Assembly (NCBI RefSeq): GCF_003369915.1
Contig: NC_046673.1
Span: 13,314,001-13,378,000 of the forward strand
DNA from: Drosophila miranda
Taxonomy: Eukaryota; Arthropoda; Insecta; Diptera; Drosophilidae
Length of the DNA: 64,000 nucleotides
Reading direction: 5' to 3'
Shown: piece after piece, positions 49,650-60,910 of the stretch
Numbering within the stretch: the first letter of the stretch is position 1
Layout of the letters: the number at the start of each line of letters is the position of its first letter
Position numbers and translations under genes: made by a program
Notes under the pieces: model-generated
The model's input: the letters and a program-made list of their open reading frames with translations, nothing else
Told to the model about the DNA's origin: nothing
Database searches by the model: none

Positions 49650-50103
49650 TTTCATGTACCACAATGCACGTCGTACACTTCTAAGCGCAGAATAAGTGGT
49701 CGGAGGAATTGCTGATCTATTTATGTGCAGTTTGTGGAGGGAGTGTTCGATTGAGACTTCGGCCTCGTGCTTCGATTGCATATGCGAGCGAGTCGGACAT
49801 AAGCGCACTCCTCGGCATCACTCGTGTCTTCAGGTGTTTGCTATAAATAGAACACTGACCCTCACTCTGCTGCATTTCGGTGTCTTCGGGTGCAAGTGAA
49901 TCGTAGCCAGTCTGCAATGCAAAGTACCAGGCTATCACAAAGACAGCTGGAGAGCATTTTCGGACTCTTTTACCTGGTAGTTTAGTTTGCATTAAACCTG
50001 AATAGACTGCTCGCAAAGAAGTATAATGCTGAGCGCCCCTCACGGCAAGCGTTGTGTTGAGTATTGAGTGAATTTCGAAATCGTGAAACTTCAGTGGGAA
50101 AGA

Positions 50104-50487
50104 ATGCCACCGAAAACTGCAAGCGGGAACGCAACCAAGAAGGCTGGAAAGGCACAGAAGAACATCCACATCAACACTACCGACAAGAAGAAGAGGCGCA
50201 AGGTCAGGAAGGAGAGCTATGCCATCTATATCTACAAAGTTCTGAAGCAAGTCCACCCGGACACTGGTGTCTCCTCCAAGGCGATGAGCATCATGAACAG
50301 CTTTGTAAACGATATCTTCGAGCGCATTGCCTCGGAAGCCTCTCGTTTGGGTCACTACAACAAAAAGTCCACCATCACAAGTCGGGAAATCCAAACGGCT
50401 GTGCGGCTACTTCTGCCGGGAGAGCTGGCCAAGCACGCCGTCAGTGAGGGAACCAAGGCCGTCACGAAGTACACCAGCTCTAAGTAA
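50104..50487 (+). CDS. Histone H2B variant, copy 2
   Basis: 127 residues, identical to copy 1 except for GNATKK in place of GNTTKK in the tail. The whole histone fold is intact. It is head-to-head with the H3-tail/H1 gene copy 2 across the same promoter stretch. Keeping both copies open while the neighbouring fusion gene is broken in both arms suggests either selection on H2B or a very recent duplication. Confidence 0.9.
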   Translation: MPPKTASGNATKKAGKAQKNIHINTTDKKKRRKVRKESYAIYIYKVLKQVHPDTGVSSKAMSIMNSFVNDIFERIASEASRLGHYNKKSTITSREIQTAVRLLLPGELAKHAVSEGTKAVTKYTSSK

Positions 50488-51660
50488 ATGCTTTTCACTG
50501 CAGAAATATACGAATGTGCGAGTAATTACGCTCTTGGCAGGGCCCAAAATGTTTGTCATAAAGAAATAGAATTTAGCATACTGTGAAACAAATACAAATC
50601 AATTTATAGTCTAATTAATATCTTGAATTGGATCTTATACAAATGTACAGTACAGAAGCAGTACATTTACTGCATCGTGATGGACGTCGCTCAAGTAGCT
50701 CTGGAACCCGAAGCTTTTAGTACCTCTAGAGTCTTGATCGAACCTTCCTGTGTGATTCTGCTACACATGTGATACTCATATAGCTGTTTGTTCCTCATAC
50801 AGGGGAGGGAAGGGTGTAATTACCCAAATACAAATACAATACTATACGGAAAATGGAAGCTACCATTTTGTGGAAAAATTTATTATAGAATTTTATAAAG
50901 GCACACACCGAAATAGTCGCGGCTTTTCTTGCTAAACATGCCTACAAAAACCCCAAATAAAAGTCTGCATCACTGCAAGCACATAGTACTTTTAAAGACA
51001 ACAGCACCTGCTGTACGAATGCATTATATACTCTATATATGTACGTATGTACATACATATGTACATAGAAGGTATAAATATTTTCCACTTACATACATAG
51101 CTGCTCGTAAACATGTTTATCAATATCGCTACGGTTTGCGACGGCGAGCTCGTCAACAATTTTCACCAGAACAATAGAAAATTTCACCAAAACGAAAACA
51201 CGATTGTTTAACACGTGACGAGGAATCGGGGAAATAAATAGGAAAACTTGAGTAAACCAATATATTTTTAGAAGAGCATTGTCACACGACACACTTTTTT
51301 TTTTTTTTTGTTCGTCAATTCCCCTCCTATTTCACAATTGAGTGCAAAATGTGCAGCATTGATCCATTTTTCATAATCCATCCAAAAGAAGACAAAGAAC
51401 ACAATTTTCGTATTTTTTTGATCGGCAGCAATGGGGCTGCCGATGGGGTTTCTATTGAACAATATTTTGCACTACAGTTAAACAATTTTCCTCCTTTTCT
51501 GGATTCTCGGGCTAAACAATTAAAACTAACGAAAAAAAAACTACAACTTTAGCTCAACATATTACGACTATTGATGTCTGTCGATGTTGGTGACGTAGGA
51601 CGAGGGTGTTCTCTCAAGTATGCTGTTGTGTTGTTGTTGTTGTGTTGTCTTCCAGCACAT
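50488..51660. other. Spacer between H2B copy 2 and the Chchd2 remnant
   Basis: Inverted copy of 38080-39251, no gene. Where unit 1 has the AATAAA of Chchd2, this copy has a longer uninterrupted T run (about 51295-51309), so the polyadenylation signal is lost. Confidence 0.5.
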
Positions 51661-52313
51661 CTACTGCATGTGATTCTGAGACTTGCACTGCCTCAGCGCC
51701 TCATTGAATCCCTCGCAGAGCGTCAGATCCGCCTGGCCCTGGGCGCACTGGATGAACTGTTTCATCTCCCAGGCACAAGCACCCTGGGGTTCGTTGGGCT
51801 GAGCGTAGTACTGCTGCTGTTGTTGCGGGGGCGCCGCGGCAGCCGGTGCTGGGGCCGCTGCTTCCTTGTCGCCAGAGCCGCTGAACATGGATGTGAGACC
51901 GTGGCCCACGGTGTGACCGATGGCGGAGCCAATTGCAACACCGCCAGCGGTGGCGGCCATTTGCTGGAACATCGAAGGCTGCTGGGGGCCGGCATTCCGA
52001 CGGCGCTTGGTGGCGCGGCCATGGGTGCTGGCGGCGGTGGTGGGGCGGCAGCACGTGCCGGCACTGGGGCGGCAGCGCGAGCGGGTGCTGGAGCAGAGCT
52101 ATTGGGATATAAAAACAAAAAACATAATTAGTTTTGTTATTGTGTGGACTTTGCACGGAAACATCTCATTCTCTTTGTGCCCTTCTTTTTTTAGGTTACG
52201 TAACCTTAGCCCATTTCTTCGGTCCGAGGGAAGTTCCAGAAGCCGACTGGCGATAAGAAGAAGATCAAAATCTGCTCTCGTTATGAAACTATGAAGCTTC
52301 CTCTTCCCTTGGC
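51661..52313 (-). pseudogene. Chchd2 remnant (exon 2 and part of intron 1)
   Basis: Exon 2 sequence spans 52098-51661 and keeps both CX9C motifs, but one base is missing from the C-run in the codons after MPAP (five instead of six, near 51985-51990). The start exon and promoter are gone because the copy is cut in intron 1 and joined to Fpgs sequence. A shorter frame from the MFQQM methionine is open, but there is no promoter for it. Confidence 0.9.
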
Positions 52314-54350
52314 CATTGCGCTTGGCTCGCTGCAGCTCCTCCATGACATGCCCCACTCCTCGTCTGGCAAAATTTCGCCCTCTGAGAAGTTGGGGCAGGG
52401 CACAAAGTGTGCCTCGTCGAAGTTCACATTGAAGCGAAGGATTGTGAGCAGGTCTTTGGCATTGGAATCGCTGGTCTTGTTGTACAGCAGGATCTTTGTG
52501 GCGCGATGAGAGCGGGTGAGAGTGTAGAACCACTCGCGGCAGACCATCATCGATTCCACAGAGTCGGCAGTGTCCAAATAGACGTTGTACATGTCGTGCT
52601 TGACGATATCGAAGTGTCCCACCGACTCAAAGGTCTCAAGGCCGCGCATTGCTGCCTGGGTCAGTTGGGTGCACTTGGGATCCAGGTCCAGATTCAGGCC
52701 CACCACAAACTCGGGCTTGTGGCGTCTGAGGTAGTCGTAGGCCAGCTGGGTGGCCAATGAGGCATTCAACTTTACGGAGTGGTTGGCCTTGGTGAGAAAA
52801 CGCTTGTGGCTGGGATTTGCCTCGGTCAGCGCATTGAATGTCGGGACACGGTGGAGCTTGGCGCCCATCTGCTTCGCCTTCTGAGCCAGGACCTCACAGC
52901 ACTCCGGCTGGCTCACATTTGTGAAGATGGTGGCCGCCGGCTTCATGATTTCTCCCTTGGCCCAGGCAATGTCCCGCATGGACTCGCTCAGGTTGGAGCC
53001 CTGCTCCCAGCCCAGAGTGCTGATGCCGATGGTTTTCGCATGCAAGGTGATGTTGGTGGAATCGCTGGCGCCTCCACGGCCCACCTCCACAATGGCAACA
53101 TCCACATTCGCGTCGCGGAACGCCCGGAAGGCCATGGCCGTCAAGATTTGGCTGTGAGCCGGTGTGGGATCCATGTCAGCCAGCTCCGGATAGATTTTGT
53201 GGATTAGCTCGGTGAACTGAGCCTCGCTCAGAGGCTCTCCATTGATGCGGATTCTCTCGTACGAATATATGAGGTGCGGGGAGCAAAGAAGGCCGGTCTT
53301 AATGCCATGCGCCATCAAGATATTCTGCACAATGCCACACGTGGTTCCTTTACCCTTCGACCCTGCCACCTGAATGACTGGAATGCTCTCCAATTGTTCC
53401 TTGGATACACCCATCTTGTGCAGGAGCTCCAGGGTGTGTTTTATGAAAGGATCCACCTGAGCTTTGCTCATCTTCGACCGCATGCGACCGAGCACAGGCT
53501 CGAAGGAATGAAAGATGTTCAACCGTCGGACGGCCTCCAGGTAGGCCATACGCTCGGGCGACTTGGCCTGCTCCTCCGGCTCTTGGGATCTGCGGCAGAT
53601 TTATTGGGTCCTACGGATGCCGCTGCAGCTGCAGCTGAAGCCTTGCTAACCTGCTGCATCTTTTTCAGTTGAAGGTCGCGTCCCGCCTGCTGCTTGGCAC
53701 TCAATTCCTTAAGAAGCTGGGCCTGGTTCTTCTGTGAGCCGTGCATGCGATTCATCCAGGACTTGCGCTGATCCTCGGCTGAGGAGCCTTTGGTTTCATT
53801 ATCGCCCTCTGCCTTATTTTGCATCGACTGCTGCTGCTGCTGCCAGTTAGATTGTCCGGGAGTCGGCCCCATGCTTGGGCCAACGCCCACGCCCACGCCC
53901 ACGCCAACGACTCCTTGGTCTGGTTTGACACCGCCTTGGGCTGCCAGTTTTGCTTTGAGCTGCATTTCGGCTGAATATTTGCTCCACTTGGCCCGCTGGT
54001 CGGAAAAGCTGGGCGCTGAAGCGGCTGTAGTTGGTTAGAGTGCATATGCAGGAGAAAGGAATATGAATTGGATTTGTCAGAGTGGGAGTAGGAATAGAAA
54101 TAGAAATATTATTATTACCTGTTTTGTGGCCAGCCAATGGCCGACTACTTCCTGGATTTCCTGTATTTCCTCTTTTCCCTTCCGGATTAGTATCCCCGGG
54201 AACCGATGGCTGGGCCTCCGAGGACTCCGGCTCCTGTTCCTCCTTGGGCTTGTAGCCCTTGAAGAATTTATTGCTCGCGTGAGCAGTGCCCTGCCAGAGC
54301 GTTGGACCCCGGCGACGGACCTTCGACATCGTTGTTATTAACGAAATCAT
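52314..54350 (-). pseudogene. Folylpolyglutamate synthase, copy 3 (pseudogene)
   Basis: Exon 1 (54350-54119) and the start of exon 2 (from 54024) are intact. One G is missing at about 53585 in the run before the SPERMAYLEAVRR region, and two bases (CC) are added near 52351. The last 200 bp or so of coding sequence are replaced by Chchd2 intron DNA. A frame of 422 codons from the methionine at 53549 still covers most of the catalytic core, but its tail is foreign. Confidence 0.9.
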
Positions 54351-54646
54351 CGTTTTTCTTTTGTTCGATCCCTCTTTTTCGATCCCTTTTCAGCGGCCTG
54401 AAACTGTAGGGTCTGAAACTATAGCTCAGATAAATCTAAAAATAATTTTTCTAAAAACAGAATGTACGAACTTTGATTTAAGGTACGCTTGGAAGAATGT
54501 TTGTGGAACTGATGTGGGGGATAGAATCCGGAAATGTAAGAGTCTGACAGATAAAGAAACGGTAGAGCGGGGAATAGTATTTGTTTATGGGAATAAGACG
54601 GACTACAGTCTATGGTGTGTAACAATGATCCGAAAATCTACACCTA
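52314..54646. repeat. Amplicon unit 3, truncated Fpgs copy
   Basis: Direct-orientation copy of 41327 to about 43670, carrying only Fpgs (broken) and its upstream flank. It shares the three-unit Gly-Val repeat and PTLWQG with unit 4, so units 3 and 4 are closest relatives. Confidence 0.9.
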
Positions 54647-56125
54647 CACACGTCGGCATAAGTATTTTGACAAAAATTATGCACTGCATATTTGGTTGTA
54701 ACTTTTTATTTTTCTTAAGTAGAAAGTATATTTATTTATCGTAGATAGGTATTATATTAAGCTTATAAAAATATGTACAAAAAGTATGATAAGTGCGTTT
54801 ATTTTGAAATGAAAATTAATTATTCGTAATCAGACGGTGGCATAAGTATTTTGACATTTTATAAAATGTGAAAAAAAACAAAAACGAATGGAACGAAGTA
54901 ACTTTTCATAATGAATCAGTAAAATATATACCCTCCCTTTGCCTCTATCACCTTTTGCAGACGTCTTGGAACTGATTCCACTAAGCTGTGGATATAAGAC
55001 AATGGAATTTCTCTCCAGAGTGATTTCACCTCTGAGATTGTATCCTCACGGTTCCTTGTTAAATTTGGAGTCCGGTTTCCTTTTATATAAGACCAGAGAT
55101 TCTCGATAATGTGTAAGTCTGGGCTCTGGGCCGGCTAGTCCAAAGTATTAACCCCAATGTCCTTCAAGAATTGGGTAACGACTTTAGCTTTATGGCACGG
55201 GGCGTTGTCCTGTTGGAATGTAAAGGACTCCCCAATCAAATTATCTCCAGAGGGAAAAGCGTGATGGTTTAGCACTTCCAAATATTTCTCTTTATTCATG
55301 CTGCCATCTACAGGAACTAAATTTCCCAAGCCATTGTAGGCGACGCATCCCCAAAACATTACGGTCCCACCTCCATGGCTCGCTCTTTCACATATGGGTG
55401 CTACTTTTTTGCGACGTTATTTTAGGTTTCTTACGAAAACTTTTTTTTTTTGAGCCATGAAACTGAAAAGCACTTGCATCGCTCCATAAAAAATTTTTCC
55501 AAAATTAAAATTATTTGCCGATCAATTTTTTGGCAAATTCAAGGCGCTTTGACTTATTGCGCTGTGTTATTTGCAGTATAGCTCTAGTAATATATGTTCC
55601 AAAATCAGTTTCCTTAAGACGTCTACGTATTGTCCGTTCGCTGACATCAAAATTTCCTGTTCCCTTCAAGTCATTGGCAACCGATCGAGGAGTTTTTAAG
55701 ACATCCTGCTTAAATTGCCGCAAACTAAAAGTGTCTACCTTGGCAGTTGTCTTTCGTGGTCTGCCACAACGTGTAGCGTTTTTTGCAGTGTTGGTTTTTT
55801 TAAATTTGTTTTTTTATAGCAGTTTGTCTGACGTGAAATATACTATAATCTACTGATATTTTGCACTGAAATAAAAGAGTTGAACTTCACTATTATTTCA
55901 TTTTTAAGAGATTCACTGAATTCCTTTCGGTTACTCATATTTCACAAATTATTAAACGAAAACAATTTTTATCAGCATTTACAATCTCTAAACTGAGATA
56001 ATCCGTAATAATGGTTTCGCTTTCTATCAACAGCAGATCAATGCAAATTAATTGAATTTCTGACAAAATACTTTTGTCCAGCCAAGATCAGATTACGAAT
56101 GAGAATAAGAAGCATATTAACAAAA
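54647..56125 (-). mobile_element. Tc1-like transposon, right end lost, transposase broken
   Basis: Inserted at a TA. The left end has two direct repeats of GGCATAAGTATTTTGACA (about 54653 and 54839), the IR-DR layout. The inner partner on the right (TGACAAAATACTTTTGTCC at about 56058) is present, but the outer one and about 40 bp of flank are missing. Transposase remains run on the minus strand from MSNRKEFSESLKNEII (about 55938). They include an HTH part (TIRRRLKETDFGTY) and a DD34E core with FQQDNAPCHKA and, 34 residues on, SPDLHIIENLW. Several stops and shifts break it; for example the Trp codon before PAQSPD is now TAG. Confidence 0.88.
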
Positions 56126-56313
56126 CGGAAAATCAGATCATTAGGACTCGCAAGGACTCGTAAGGACTGTCGATTATATTTTGAAACTAGCTGCTCTTCC
56201 AGCATCCTTTTCTGAAATCGTGGCATCCCAGTCGGACTCTAGATTACCGATTCCAATATAAAGAATGGGTCTTCAGGAAGGCCGTGAGACCCACCTTGCA
56301 GTGGGTGGGTGGG
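56126..56313. repeat. Flank fragment and filler at the unit 3/unit 4 junction
   Basis: 56126-56304 copies 43711-43889 (end of the Fpgs flank and start of S1). Then GTGGGTGGG filler leads straight to the sequence just upstream of the H2B start codon (copy of 39657 onward). Confidence 0.85.
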
Positions 56314-56747
56314 GATTTCGAAATTCACTCAATACTCAACACAACGCTTGCCGTGAGGGGCGCTCAGCATTATACTTCTTTGCGAGCAGTCTATTCAGGT
56401 TTAATGCAAACTAAACTACCAGGTAAAAGAGTCCGGAGATGCTCTCCAGCTGGCTGTGTGATAGCCTGGTACTTTGCATTGCAGACTGGCTACGATTCAC
56501 TTGCACCCGAAGACACCGAAATGCAGCAGAGTGAGGGTCAGTGTTCTATTTATAGCAAACACCTGAAGACACGAGTGATGCCGAGGAGTGCGCTTATGTC
56601 CGACTCGCTCGCATATGCAATCGAAGCACGAGGCCGAAGTCTCAATCGAACACTCCCTCCACAAACTGCACATATAATAGATCAGCAATTCCTCCGACCA
56701 CTTATTCTGCGCTTAGAAGTGTACGACGTGCATTGTGGTACATGAAA

Positions 56748-57417
56748 ATGACCCGAACCAAGGCGACTGCTCGTTTCTCGAACTTCGGTAATGCGACAGC
56801 CGAAAGACCAGCTTACAGGGCCGCACGAAAAAGTGCTCCGGCCGACGCAAGATCATTTTGGGGTAAGAAGAAAATGCACTTTTATTGAAGCTCTTATTAA
56901 GGAATGCCCTGCAGCGCATATTTGATTGATTTTTTATGTTTCTCCAGCGGCAAATTTCAAATCCAGGATATCGGCTTCTCCGTCACCGGAGACTTCTGCA
57001 AAGAAGTCCCCAAGCCCAGTGCCAGTTCCAGTCCCAGCATCACATCCCCCAACCCGAGACATGGTAGACGCCTCGATTAAGAGCTTGAATGAACGTGGTG
57101 GCTTTTCATATTTGGCGATCAAGAAGTATATTGCGGCCGAATACAAATGCGATGCCCAGAAGCTGACTCCATTCATCAAGAAGTATTTGAAGTCGGCTGT
57201 TGCCGATGGAAAGCTGATCGAAACATCGGGCACAGGTGCGTCTGGCTCGTTCAAGCTGTCAGCATCTGTGGAGCGGAAAGATAAAGAAGCCAAGAAAGAG
57301 AGAAAAGCCAAGAATACAGCAAGCCCCAAAAGGGCGACCAGAGCCGCAACAAGAAGCCAAATGCGAAATGAAGCGAAAATGTCAGACGCCGCCAAGAAGA
57401 CCGCCCGGCGCGGATGA
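56748..57417 (+). CDS. Histone H3-tail / linker-histone H1 fusion protein
   Basis: Exons 56748-56862 and 56948-57417 (donor GGGTAAGAAG, acceptor TTTCTCCAG) join in phase to 194 residues. Residues 1-32 align without a gap to the N-terminal tail of histone H3: TRTKATAR for ARTKQTAR and AARKSAPA at 24-31. K4 and K27 are kept, while K9, K14 and K18 are replaced by F, N and E. A Pro/Val linker (about 55-68) follows, then a winged-helix linker-histone domain (about 70-142: HPPTRDMVDASIKSLNERGG, AIKKYIAAEYKCDAQKLTPF, SGTGASGSFKLS) and a short Lys/Arg tail. It should bind linker DNA. A TATA-like TATTTATAG lies near 56547. ATG 56742 (MKMTRTK) is an alternative start. This is the only copy with both exons open. 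The intron is unusual for a histone gene. Expression is not shown. Confidence 0.85.
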
Positions 57418-57614
57418 TGCAAATTGAGAAAGGACAAAGGGCAAGGAGGAAGGAGGAAGGAGGAAGACCGATGAAAACTGGAACCCTGAAGGCGAAGCCG
57501 CCAGTGGCAAAGGTCAAGTCGAGCCCTGCAAAGACAACGGCCCTAGCAAGGGCACTAGCTCTTAACGACGACGATGGCCTAAACGAGAACGAGAACGTGG
57601 ATGTGCGCGATTGA
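57414..57614 (+). other. H1-tail-like open frame after the fusion gene
   Basis: Overlapping the stop of the fusion gene in another frame, 66 codons encode a basic stretch (GTLKAKPPVAKVKSSPAKTT) and then an acidic end (DDDGLNENENVDVRD). It looks like the rest of an H1 C-terminal tail cut off by an old frame change. The copies are at 40759-40956 (one extra 7-bp GGAGGAA unit) and 48784-48984 (minus). Its frame stays open in the copies, so read-through of some kind or chance over a short time are both possible. Confidence 0.45.
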
Positions 57615-57769
57615 TGGCCGGATACGAAATATTAGGTAGACTTAGACAAACTATATCGGAAGAGATACAAATTATCGTTATACATATGTAAATACATATA
57701 TGTACTGTGTTTAATATAAGGGAGAATTAAAAATATAGAAAACATTTTTTCGGTGAACTGCGCTGCTGA

Positions 57770-60020
57770 CTAACCGGGAAAGCCCCGCATTTTGTTGAGC
57801 ATCGTTATGGTGGCAGCCACCAGGGGTCGGGATCCCGTCACCAACACATCTACTTCACTTTTCATGCCGAATTTTTGGTCCCGGTATTTGGCTTGAACGT
57901 GTTCAAAGAAGGCGTTGACGGAGGCGGACGTTTGCGAAGTGTCCTTTTTGCCGGTCTCCTCGCACAGGCCTCGCCAGGTTCTGGCATTGCGCTTGGCTCG
58001 CTGCAGCTCCTCCATGACATGCCACTCCTCGTCTGGCAAAATTTCGCCCTCTGAGAAGTTGGGGCAGGGCACAAAGTGTGCCTCGTCGAAGGTCACATTG
58101 AAGCGAAGGATGGTGAGCAGGTCTTTGGCATTGGAATCGCTGGTCTTGTTGTACAGCAGGATCTTTGTGGCGCGATGAGAGCGGGTGAGAGTGTAGAACC
58201 ACTCGCGGCAGACCATCATCGATTCCACAGAGTCGGCAGTGTCCAAATAGACGTTGTACATGTCGTGCTTGACGATATCGAAGTGTCCCACCGACTCAAA
58301 GGTCTCAAGGCCGCGCATTGCTGCCTGGGTCAGTTGGGTGCACTTGGGATCCAGGTCCAGATTCAGGCCCACCACAAACTCGGGCTTGTGGCGTCTGAGG
58401 TAGTCGTAGGCCAGCTGGGTGGCCAATGAGGCATTCAACTTTACGGAGTGGTTGGCCTTGGTGAGAAAACGCTTGTGGCTGGGATTTGCCTCGGTCAGCG
58501 CATTGAATGTCGGGACACGGTGGAGCTTGGCGCCCATCTGCTTCGCCTTCTGAGCCAGGACCTCACAGCACTCCGGCTGGCTCACATTTGTGAAGATGGT
58601 GGCCGCCGGCTTCATGATTTCTCCCTTGGCCCAGGCAATGTCCCGCATGGACTCGCTCAGGTTGGAGCCCTGCTCCCAGCCCAGAGTGCTGATGCCGATG
58701 GTTTTCGCATGCAAGGTGATGTTGGTGGAATCGCTGGCGCCTCCACGGCCCACCTCCACAATGGCAACATCCACATTCGCGTCGCGGAACGCCCGGAAGG
58801 CCATGGCCGTCAAGATTTGGCTGTGAGCCGGTGTGGGATCCATGTCAGCCAGCTCCGGATAGATTTTGTGGATTAGCTCGGTGAACTGAGCCTCGCTCAG
58901 AGGCTCCCCATTGATGCGGATTCTCTCGTACGAATATATGAGGTGCGGGGAGCAAAGAAGGCCGGTCTTGATGCCATGCGCCATCAAGATATTCTGCACA
59001 ATGCCACACGTGGTTCCTTTACCCTTCGACCCTGCCACCTGAATGACTGGAATGCTCTCCAATTGTTCCTTGGATACACCCATCTTGTGCAGGAGCTCCA
59101 GGGTGTGTTTTATGAAAGGATCCACCTGAGCTTTGCTCATCTTCGACCGCATGCGACCGAGCACAGGCTCGAAGGAATGAAAGATGTTCAACCGTCGGAC
59201 GGCCTCCAGGTAGGCCATACGCTCGGGCGACTTGGCCTGCTCCTCCGGCTCTTGGGGATCTGCGGCAGATTTATTGGGTCCTACGGATGCCGCTGCAGCT
59301 GCAGCTGAAGCCTTGCTAACCTGCTGCATCTTTTTCAGTTGAAGGTCGCGTCCCGCCTGCTGCTTGGCACTCAATTCCTTAAGAAGCTGGGCCTGGTTCT
59401 TCTGTGAGCCGTGCATGCGATTCATCCAGGACTTGCGCTGATCCTCGGCTGAGGAGCCTTTGGTTTCATTATCGCCCTCTGCCTTATTTTGCATCGACTG
59501 CTGCTGCTGCTGCCAGTTAGATTGTCCGGGAGTCGGCCCCATGCTTGGGCCAACGCCCACGCCCACGCCCACGCCAACGACTCCTTGGTCTGGTTTGACA
59601 CCGCCTTGGGCTGCCAGTTTTGCTTTGAGCTGCATTTCGGCTGAATATTTGCTCCACTTGGCCCGCTGGTCGGAAAAGCTGGGCGCTGAAGCGGCTGTAG
59701 TTGGTTAGAGTGCATATGCAGGAGAAAGGAATATGAATTGGATTTGTCAGAGTGGGAGTAGGAATAGAAATAGAAATATTATTATTACCTGTTTTGTGGC
59801 CAGCCAATGGCCGACTACTTCCTGGATTTCCTGTATTTCCTCTTTTCCCTTCCGGATTAGTATCCCCGGGAACCGATGGCTGGGCCTCCGAGGACTCCGG
59901 CTCCTGTTCCTCCTTGGGCTTGTAGCCCTTGAAGAATTTATTGCTCGCGTGAGCAGTGCCCTGCCAGAGCGTTGGACCCCGGCGACGGACCTTCGACATC
60001 GTTGTTATTAACGAAATCAT
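57770..60020 (-). CDS. Fpgs: Folylpolyglutamate synthase, copy 4
   Basis: Exons 60020-59789 and 59694-57770 give 718 residues, intact. Compared with copy 1 it has PTLWQG for PTVWQG, KEEQE, two Gly-Val dipeptide repeats fewer than copy 2, and RFNVTFDEAH for RFNVNFDEAH. The P-loop and the GRGGASDSTN motif are unchanged. It lies head-to-head with the copy whose upstream region begins at 63551. Confidence 0.92.
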
Positions 60021-60505
60021 CGTTTTTCTTTTGTTCGATCCCTCTTTTTCGATCCCTTTTCAGCGGCCTGAAACTGTAGGGTCTGAAACTATAGCTCAGA
60101 TAAATCTAAAAATAATTTTTCTAAAAACAGAATGTACGAACTTTGATTTAAGGTACGCTTGGAAGAATGTTTGTGGAACTGATGTGGGGGATAGAATCCG
60201 GAAATGTAAGAGTCTGACAGATAAAGAAACGGTAGAGCGGGGAATAGTATTTGTTTATGGGAATAAGACGGACTACAGTCTATGGTGTGTAACAATGATC
60301 CGAAAATCTACACCTATATTGTTGTAAACATTTGAAAACCAAATCATCAATGCCGTCATTGTCGGAAAATCAGATCATTAGGACTCGCAAGGACTCGTAA
60401 GGACTGTCGATTATATTTTGAAACTAGCTGCTCTTCCAGCATCCTTTTCTGAAATCGTGGCATCCCAGTCGGACTCTAGATTACCGATTCCAATATAAAG
60501 AATGG

Positions 60506-60910
60506 CTCTCTCTTATTTTTTGACCAAAATATATTTTGTATGCATTCTAATGGAGGCGGGGCAGCATGGCCATCTCTAGGCTTCAGGCCCATCGAGTAAT
60601 CGGGGAATGATCCTCACAATGAGGGTACAATTTCGATTGAACAAGGAAGAATGTGATCACCACTTAATGATTAATAAGTTGCATTGCTTTAAAATGACAT
60701 TTAACAAGATCTGACGATTACAGTTCAAAATTAATACAAAATTACTTTAATGTTTCTGAAACCTGTCATGCCCTTTAGGTTGCAGTGGCGCCTGGCGACT
60801 AAGTACGAGTACCGGCTCACAACGTATCGCACAAACTCGTTTTCAGCAAAATCGGTATCGTAAGCGCCGTCGTGTGAAAAGAAGAACTAATGTTCCAGTT
60901 GGAAAACAAA
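60506..60910. repeat. Inverted copy of spacer part S2
   Basis: Reverse complement of about 45486-45890. It stops at GGAAAACAAA, where the DINE-1-like element begins; the twin reads on through AAACTTACTTCCC. Confidence 0.85.

Larger units (their letters stand above)
45891..52317. repeat. Amplicon unit 2, right arm of the first palindrome
   Basis: Inverted copy of 37422-43853: Fpgs (+), H3-tail/H1 gene (-), H2B-like (+) and Chchd2 exon 2 (-). The arms are about 6.43 kb each with a spacer of about 2.04 kb. The copy ends inside Chchd2 intron 1 at the CATT of 52314-52317, where Fpgs sequence of unit 3 begins. Confidence 0.9.
56314..60505. repeat. Amplicon unit 4
   Basis: Direct copy of 39657-43853: histone promoter, H3-tail/H1 gene and Fpgs, without H2B coding sequence or Chchd2. 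It faces unit 5 across the inverted tRNA spacer and so forms the left arm of a second palindrome that leaves the window. Confidence 0.9.

Noticed and set aside
52099-52533. 144-codon chimeric frame across the unit 2/unit 3 junction
   Set aside because: Out of frame with Fpgs and made partly of Chchd2 intron; a by-product of the junction.
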